NCBI GenBank assembly: GCA_020650975.1
Contig: JAIPMN010018925.1
Coordinates: 6,277 to 26,763, forward strand
DNA from: Apostichopus californicus
Lineage: Eukaryota; Echinodermata; Holothuroidea; Aspidochirotida; Stichopodidae
Length of the DNA stretch: 20,487 bases
Direction: 5' to 3'
In this document: positions 9,801 through 18,800 of the stretch, piece after piece
Position numbering within the stretch: the stretch's first letter is position 1
How the letters are laid out: each line of letters opens with the position of its first letter
Notes under the pieces: model-generated
Databases searched by the model: none
What the model was told of the DNA's origin: nothing
The model's input: the letters and a program-made list of their open reading frames with translations, nothing else
Translations under genes and position numbers: made by a program

Positions 9801-12800
9801 TTGATTTGTCAAAAATATGTACGCCACAATTCTTTCTTTGCCACTTTTGTCACCCCAAACTCCAGATGACATATATAGCTATGGTATCAATTTAAATGTA
9901 ACCACTGATGACATCATACTTACATGTGAGATTCCCAAAAAAAAATAACAAAAAACAAACAATTCTATATTCTAGTCCGATCAAGCAAGAGGTCACAGAG
10001 ATCCAACCGTTTTCACAACACAGAACATTTACAAATTTGTAGTCGACAGTGCACATGCAGACCTTGTACTCTCTTTCCCTTTTTTTTTCTCTTGAATTTT
10101 TCTAAAATCTTGCCATTTGATGTGATCGTTCCTTCTCCCCACCCCCCCTTCACCCATCCAATCCCTGCATGAGATTGTTAAATATTAAAATATTTACAAA
10201 TACCATTTACATAACAATTGTACCATAAAGAAGGGTTTGAAGAACATGAAGAGAAAATGTATGTTTACATATAAATATATGGAACATGAAAGAGTCTTGA
10301 TGTAAGAAAAAAAAGGGACGTCCATAGTGGAGCCTATCGGGCGACGGCGTATACCACCGACATGGGGCTGCAGGCCTGCCTCTTTTGATATTTTATAGTG
10401 TTCGACTGAGTCACGGTGGGGCAACCCTAAAAATCATATCACGTGACCAGGAAGATATCTACAAATCTTTCCAGTACAGAGGCCATAAAATGCTGAGAAA
10501 ATGCTTGCTTTCTTGGATTTTTGCAATTTTTTCACACTATCTCGACTCTTTCATGCTACCTGAAAATATTGTTTTGTTAAAGAATGACAAATAGATACAC
10601 ACCACTGTCGAATAAACTGAGGAAGCATGGGTGCCACCATGTCCGGGCAAACTAAACCAAGACGACCAATAGTGATAGCTACAATAAAAAAAAAACCAAA
10701 GAAAAGAGGAAAAATACACAAGATATCAAACCCAAGTACACACAGAGAGAGCATGCACTGCTGCAAGTCAAGGTTACACCCCCTCCTCTTCCTGACACCC
10801 CCCCGCCCACATCACCACCCACACAACTCATTGTTGGAAGGTGAGAGCAGAGAGTAAAGACTACCAAGGGTGAGAAATTAAGCGGTGATCTGTTGCAGAG
10901 ATAATATCTACCCCAAGTACTTTATTGTTGAACACAGATCCTCATCAATATTTGTGTATGGGGACAAGTGTTCTGTTTTTTTGCTTTTTTTTGTTTCAAA
11001 AACTGACCCTTGACCTAAGTTAAGTGTTGCAAACCAATTTTGAAATGCAATTTAATGAAATGCAGTTATAAAATATTCTCTACTAATTACTGTACTATTC
11101 ACATTCAAAACTTTGCAATCCCCTCATCTGATAACAACAAGGGGTAAAAATTTGAATCTATCCTCAATCATCCTCGTCTTCCCCCCTCCTCCCCCTCTCC
11201 TTTTTCCACCAAGCACCCTCCTAGAACAGCATCCCTCCATTTTTTTAAAGCAATTTTTGAGGAGGAGACTTTAGGTTTTTGAGACAAGCTAGAAAGCATA
11301 ACTTTCAATATGTGTTGAAGAAAGACATGGGTATGGTTATTGCAACACTTTTCACAATGTTTCCCCTTCTTTATGTCTACGAGTACAAGTTTTGTTTCCT
11401 TTGGAGACATCCTAATCCTGGTTCCACTTTCCACATACAGCTTGTGTGTTAGGCTACCAAAACTATTGTGAACAATTGCTGTTTTTCTCAAGTTTTTAAG
11501 GTTTAAACAGATCACCTGCCATAAGGTCATGAAGGAGTTATGTTACCCCCCCCCACCCTTTTCTTACTCCCACCCCCACAACCATTCCAAAGAGGGTTTT
11601 CACTGTTGGTTAACAATTCATGAGAGAAAAATAAAAATTATAAACATGTATATATATATATATATAATATATCCACATGAGTGCCATGGCAACATTCACA
11701 ACACAAGTGGTAATTGATTGGCAGCAGCTGAAATACCAACCACAATCACACAAATTCAACCCGCATTCAAATGTCCCAAGTTTCTTGCAGTCACCAACAG
11801 ATACATCTCATGAATATTAATACAACACTAACAAATACATCTCATGAATTATCATACAACACCAACAGTTACATCTCATGAATATTCATACAACACTAAC
11901 AAATACATATCATGAATATTCACAGAGTACAACCATGATCATGAATATTCACAGAAGTACAACCAATGCCATATATACTGTGAAGATTAATTCTAAAAAA
12001 AAATGATCATAATAAATAAACAATTATATATTTTCCTTTAAATAACATTTTCAAGTTTCTGAAGATTGTGAAAATGACATGCAAACATAATCCTTCGATT
12101 TATGAGAAATAAGAACGTCCAAGAATCTGCAGATGGAATGAGAAGACCCCCCAATAAAAAATCTGATTTCTTTTCAGAAGCATATGGCTAAAAATATAAA
12201 AATAGTACCAAAATCAAAGTCGAGAGTTGCATTTACTACGTTGGATATCAAATTGTTTTGAATTACTTTACCAACTTTATTTTGGGTTTGTTTCTCTCAC
12301 AGAATGGCTCTCTAATCTTGAAGAGAAAAGTTACAGCTCTCTTTAGCATGCTTCTGCTTTGCTACCCCCTTTTTTGCTTTTGTCTTTGGACGTTACACCG
12401 ACAACCACCAACAAACAGTAATCGTCTTTTGCATCTACCCTGGAATCGGTGCATTTTTTTAAAATTCAAAGGTTCAGGATAAAGTCTGGATGCATGGCAT
12501 GATCACAATCACATCAAATCGAAACATTCACATGACCCGCCTACTGAACAATATGAAGAAGTACATGATGATGACAACAACGGCACAATGGTGGTGCAAC
12601 CATGTCCATCATAGAACTAATAACTTTACTGATACTAATCATGGGTACGACCAATTCAGCGGAGGACAATATGGGAGAGGTGGAATGGGACTAGAAATGG
12701 GGACTTGTATTAAAAAACAAAAAACTATGAGCACACTGACCACATGGATGGCAAATGGAGGAGGTTTGTAGACAAACATAAAATCACCAAAAAAAACTAA

Positions 12801-15800
12801 ATAATTAAACGTCAAGTCATGGAAAAACATTAATGTCATCATGACACACAGAGCCATTCTCGTCAGATTTAAAGAAAGTTTTTTTAATTAAATCTGAGAA
12901 CATTTTTAATGTAACACACACCACAGAGTTCAGTTTGAGTAATTCCTTTACCTTATAGTAGACATGGAGGGTGAGGGGGCTAGAAGAAATTTATCAAAAT
13001 TATAAAACAGGTCAATTTTCGTTTTAAAGGGGACCACTTCTACTTGGTATTAAGAATAGCAATTTGTTTCTGCAATTTTTTTTAAAACTATTCGTCACCG
13101 CTTTTTTTCTTCGTTTGGGCCTTTGCTACAGATGTTGGAGATAGAGAACATCCAAGAAAAAAAACACGTCAAAATGCTAACCTGTATTCTCCAACAGTGT
13201 CTTGGGTGTGTTGGGTCGATTGATTATTTCCACAAGCTGAGTCAACACCAGTCCGATGTAAGGTGTCATGTCGCCCTCTGTGGATGAAGAAAGAAGAGGA
13301 CGTGATGCAGAGTAAACGCCGCTGAGAGATCTGTAGTGATCCACCACCCATCAGAGACAGTTTCAAAATATTTAAGAATTTATCAGAAGAACAGCTATCA
13401 TTTGAAGAAAACTCTACATGGGAATTACACTACACAGTTACTGAACATTGCAAAGACAGTCCAAAATATTCCATTATTGATAAAAAAAACAAAAAACAAA
13501 TTTTAAACAGAAAATTTAAAAAGTGAAGAAATTATTGGAAGTAAACTCTATGCAGTAATTACACTACACATTGCAAAGGCAGTCATCATCTCCTCAAGTC
13601 AGAGCCTTGTTTTCCCTTCAATAGGGATTTTTTCCCCTCATCAAATTTACACAGGTTGATACCCAGATAATATCACATATATACACACTCTCAATTTGTG
13701 TCACAGTCAAACCCTAACACCGTACATTCAGTTTCAAATGACATGATTACGTCTTAAATGTTCTCTTTTTAATTAAAACACCAATCACTTACAGAACTAA
13801 CCTATTTGGAATTTGACAAGGACCAATTACTGACAAAAGGCCCTTCATGAAAGTGATGTGACATTCCCATCATGCATCTGGTTGTATTTCAATACTTTTA
13901 ACTGATACGACCATGTTCATCCTTCTCACCAGATTCGATAGTTTGTCTCAAGCTAGTAGACTGCTCATTGCATTATCTTTTTAAATTTTGTTTTATAAGT
14001 AAACATAACGTTGGTTTCTAATCCTTCACAAATTTTGCATTAATTCTGAAGGAAAAACTCCCCACAGAGAGCTAACCAACACTTTTCTGTTTCCTCTGCT
14101 ACGAATGGGCTTACAAAAGAAGTAAAATACGAGAGGTTGAATGTTTTTGACCTTAAACCTACAAAGTAACAAAACCAGACCACTCAGTGCCCATGGAGCT
14201 GGCAAGACAAGACTGCACCCACAGACAGTTCCTTCACCTGTTGAGAGGAGCAACAACACTTACTCATTTGTATAGAGACTTCTCCAATAGCCCAAGTAGC
14301 ATTGTTGCACACAGAGATGAATTCTGGGTTCAGATTCTGGCCCAGAATTGGGATAAAGTCATCTAGATTAGAATTAAAAAAGGATGGAATGAGTATAGAC
14401 TTTTTGCCAGAGAATTTTTTTCCCACATATTAGATTCCTCACCTCTTACAGTCTTCACTTCTACCCCCCCCCCAACACACCCCATCACTAGCTTGCAGTG
14501 GTTCCTAATGAACTCTCAGTTTTCTCTCACACTAAATTTTAAAGGATAACTTAAGGCAGAACTTTAACCTGTACATGTTACAGTCCAAGCAACAAGAAAA
14601 CAATTCAGAGCTAGTAATATTTCTTTAAACAAATTGAATGTTCCTTTAAAGGTTAAATCGGCTCCTCAGTGCAGGCCTTTGTGTTCATGTTAATTCATTG
14701 CATCATAAATTCTGATAAATCAACCAAAACATAATCTATAAAACTTCATATTAACAACAAAAGCATCACTGCATGACATTCAACCCCTTTTATCCTTGAC
14801 AAATTCGTAGAGAATCGTAACCATGGCATCTGGGGACCATGAAGAGGCCTTACATTATCCACCTGAGTGAGTACTGTGCTGCTACTGAGTAACCGACCAA
14901 ATGGTCTGTGTAATAGACTTCATAACCCAGCCACTTTAATTGATGAACTTCAACCTTTTTAAAGGTTCATTTCACAATAAATAACAGGAAAAATAGAAAT
15001 GGTTCTGTAACGGTCTACAACGTATCTGAACTAAATCATTAAAAGACAGTTACTTGATTCAACTGATCAAGTCTTTAATAACAAACAACTTTAAGAAAGC
15101 TGGGAATGAAAGATATTTGGAGTGAAGCTCTCTGACTTACAAAGTCTTTGATACATATAAAAATAGCAAAAATGATTAATTGAGCAACTATTATTACTTC
15201 TGACCACATTGAGGAAAATAGAACTGTCCAAAGTACAGTCAAATTACTTTCCCCTGACTCCCCCCCCCCCTCCAATATTTTTTCCAAACCAATCTTCCTC
15301 ATTTAACTTTATAAGATTTCAGTCTCAAAAGGCTTACTGATGTGAGGCTTAACATGCTGAAAGCAAGCCTTGGTGAGATCTCCAAGCAGAGCAAAGGAAC
15401 TCTGGCGAACCTCTGGCATCTTGTCCTGAAAGGCAGAAAAAACAAAAATTTTCAGAAAAAAACAACAACAAAATCACTTACTGATTAAACAAGTGTCAGG
15501 GAAAGTCTCAACTTTTAGAGACTTTTAAGACACTTTAGGACCAATTTTAGGACACGAAATTTTTTTGGGAAACTGCAAAAGAAATTCATTGCAGATTGGC
15601 AAACACACTACAAATAATTAATGTTTAATATATCATGTTTAATATATCTGATACAACTAGAACCCATTGCTCTCTGTAGATTACATGTTCAATGCTATTA
15701 CTTCTTTGTGAATTAAACTTCTCTCATGGTGTAATTTTCTCTCGTTTCAAAAAACAAACCAATCTACAAACAGACCAAGCACAATATCAAGATACATGTT

Positions 15801-18800
15801 ATGAAATGGAATACTTCCTGCCCTGCTTCAGTGTAAGAAAACCCTTCTCAATACAGATGAACAAAGGGACACTATGGTGCTGCTAGTACCAGCATCTTGT
15901 CAAAACCCCTATTCATCTTAGGAAACTATCATTCAGTGTCTATCACACAGTTAAGTATCTATCTGTTATTTGTCCAGAGTTAAAGGAAAACAACGGAGCT
16001 TCGATGGTCTGCAAATGAGTGAAGTGGTCAAAAGCGTTTACGATCCTTAGAACGCTGCAATGTTGGATGATACAAGCTACGATACTCTTAACCATGACGT
16101 GCTACAGCAAAGTTCTACTTGGCTGTACATGCAGGGATCTTCACCACCCAAGGGACTAGACAGCTGAGGTGGTAGAGCAGGGGGCTTATAGACCTGAGGT
16201 CACCGGTTAGAATCCTATTCCAGCAAAAAAATAACTGCCTTGCTCTTTTCACGTTTCATTTGTGGAACCTAAACAAATCTGTGTATTTTTAAGCCTAAAA
16301 AAGGCCTTCAATCCTTTCACTTTTTATCTTTAAGTTTCACCAAATCTACCAGGTCAATGGTTAAAATCCTATTCCAGCAAAAACAATTGCCCTAGCTCTT
16401 TTCACATGTGGAATCTGAAAAAATCTTTGTATTTTTAAGCCTTAAAGAGGCCTTCAATCCTTTCACTTTTTATCTTTAAGTTTCACCAAATCTACCAGGT
16501 CAATGGTTAAAATCCTATTCCAGCAAAAACAATTGCCCTAACTCTTTTCACATTTCATATGTGGAATCTGAACAAATCTTTGTATTCTTAAGCCTTAAAG
16601 AGGCCTTCAATCCTTTCACTTTTTATCTTTAAGTTTCACCAAATCTACCAGGTCAATGGTTAGAATCCTATTCCAGCAAAAACAATTGCACTAGTTCTTT
16701 TCATATGTGGAATCTGAACAAATCTTTGTATTTTTAAGCCTTTAAGAGGCCTTCAATCCTTTCACTTTTTATCTTTAAGTTTCACCAAATCTACCAGGTC
16801 AATGGTTAGAATCCTATTCCAGCAAAAACAATTGCCCTAGCTCTTTTCACATGTGGAATCTGAACAAGTCGTTGTATTCTTAAGCCTTAAAGAGGCCTTC
16901 AATCCTTTCACTTTTCATCTTTAAAGTTTCACCAAATCTACCAGGTCAATGGTTAAAATCCTATTCCAGCAAAAACAATTGCCCTAACTCTTTTCACATT
17001 TCATATGTGGAATCTGAACGAATCTTTGTATTTTTAAGCCTTAAAAAGGCCTTCAATCCTTTCACTTTTTATCTCTAAGTTTCACCAAATCTACCAGGTC
17101 AATGGTTAGAATCCTATTCCAGCAAAACAATTGCCCTAGCTCTTTTCACGTTTCATTCTTGGAATCTGAACAAATCTTTGTATTTTTAAAGCCTTAAGGT
17201 AGTAGCCTTTAAATCCTTTCACTTTTCATCTTTTAAGTTTCACCAAATCTACCAAGAGCTTCTTAAAATGAGATGAACTCATGCTAATGCATCAACATTG
17301 CCAGATTTTGCTGTTCAAACAACCTTCAAGAAAATCTATGGATTTTTAAATAAAACCTGAAAAGCCTTTTATTTGAAAACTTAGACAAATGCTTGGACAG
17401 TTTGAACTGCCAGAAAAGACAGGTGAGTTTAAAACCAGTGGGTCGAAGGCTTTTCTCTGGTACACATACCTGCATACATTGAAAGAGCAGGGACATGATG
17501 TTGCTGTTGGCAACAAAGACTTCTATATGTCCTTCTAATCCCTCCGCTAGTCCGCTCAAGAGATCCAGAGCTACAATCATGAAATCCTTGTCTGGCTGCT
17601 CGACTTCAGGATCAACTGAAGCTCTCTGTGAGGACAAAAAGAAGAGTAAGAATTGAACAAAAAGTTACTAAAAATACTCAAAAAGTGTTGAAAATGAGAT
17701 GAATGGATAACAGCATGCCAGCTTCATTTGGAGAGAGAGAGAGAATGAGAACAGTATAACACTGTGCTATTCACATTTGTAACGTCAAGAAAGACAGAAC
17801 ACTCGCAACTGCAATGGTGCTACATCCCCTACTGCTGCTGAACTCAAGGGACCTTTGTCCTTATAGCACTTACATTTATCTGCTCCAGGGTTTTCTCGGT
17901 GAGTAAGACGCATCGTTCGTAGACCGGTTTGCTGTAAGGCAAAAAGCCGGACTGAAGTGCGGTGGCCACAGACGACAGGCATTCCAAGAGAGGAAACAGG
18001 TCCTTGTCTTCGTCTTTCAGGGTGTTCCACTTTTGTATCAGGGGAGGCATTAGCAGCTCGATGTAATTCTGAAGATCAGCAAACGATAGATATTAGTTTC
18101 AACTAATTTCGGACTGCATAGTTTGGCTAGCACATTCTTTTAATTACTCTTCTTATTTCAAAGCTGATGGTTCCCATTTTGAAAGAGCAACACAAGTACA
18201 TTTGGGCAACTATTGTGTATTTCTCCTTTTTTAAATTGCCTTTCATGATGATTTGAAGTTAAGATACAAATTCTCACATTCAAGTTCTTGTATGCTCATC
18301 ACAAATGACCCACAAAATGCACTAATCAAAAATAGTGGCTTAATGACTAACAGTTTAGAACAAGGCCCCTGCTTTGTCACAATAGTATCAAGTAAGGATA
18401 CGGATATGGTCGATCTTAAAATGCTAAGATAGGAAATCCATTGCAATCACTTTACTAGTGCCCCCTGTGAGTCGTACAGGCGGGCACCTTTGTAAATACC
18501 TACCTGCTGGTTCAGGTAATGTCCCACAGAGTCAGCCAGGGTTCCAATGGCGTCGTACAGTATTAGTAGGTTCTTGTGCTGGTATTTACCAAATGCGAAG
18601 ACCAGCGTCTTCAAAATGGTGTCCAGGTAAGGCACCAGTTCAGTGCAGGCCTCTTCCTCCAAGGTTGCAAAGGCACTGATTGAGAGCAAATTGCAATAAC
18701 ACACATGTTAATGAACAGTTAACAGAAAAACATTTAATAATTCTGTCTTTGAGTATTGAAGTAGCCACAAAATAAAGTTACATCTCTTTCTTCACGATGA

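Larger units (their letters stand above)
8375..10602 (-). other. TNPO1: TNPO1 intron I-J (2.2 kb)
   Basis: The intron contains the poly-G tract, the T-rich repeat, the 36-bp palindrome and, at about 10310-10450, a slightly CpG-richer segment I could not identify. No exon-like conserved segment is seen. Confidence 0.9.
10679..13181 (-). other. TNPO1: TNPO1 intron H-I (2.5 kb, longest seen)
   Basis: The intron contains the 34-bp minisatellite, the TA tract and several C-rich tracts (10783-10816, 11179-11209, 11545-11576). No further exon is needed, since the protein is continuous across the join. Confidence 0.9.
15426..17469 (-). other. TNPO1: TNPO1 intron E-F (2.0 kb) carrying the SINE array
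   Basis: About half of the intron is the SINE head and its seven-copy tandem array, in antisense orientation to the gene. The rest (15426-16150 and 17256-17469) is AT-rich unique sequence. Confidence 0.92.

Noticed and set aside
10602-10678. Exon I ending one or more bases later (TGG-T/GTGTAT read or TGT/GTATCT)
   Set aside because: Neither joins the exon J acceptor in frame. Only TG/GTGTAT gives the conserved W-C-T-S-L.
10627-10857. Plus-strand 76-codon ORF
   Set aside because: It is the antisense of TNPO1 exon I and its acceptor region, so it is a shadow of the real exon.
12490-12771. Plus-strand 93-codon ORF in intron H-I
   Set aside because: The composition (Met, Thr, Asn and Gly runs) reflects simple sequence and no family is recognised.
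13182-13275. Exon H starting two bases later, after a second AG
   Set aside because: It would put the lysine-glycine join out of frame with exon G and destroy the conserved PYI...TQLVEIINR reading.
16154-16226. A functional tRNA gene
   Set aside because: The A and B boxes are spaced correctly, but the anticodon and acceptor stems do not pair and the B-box core is mutated. It continues into repeat sequence.
18458-18679. Plus-strand 73-codon ORF
   Set aside because: It is the antisense frame of TNPO1 exon C.
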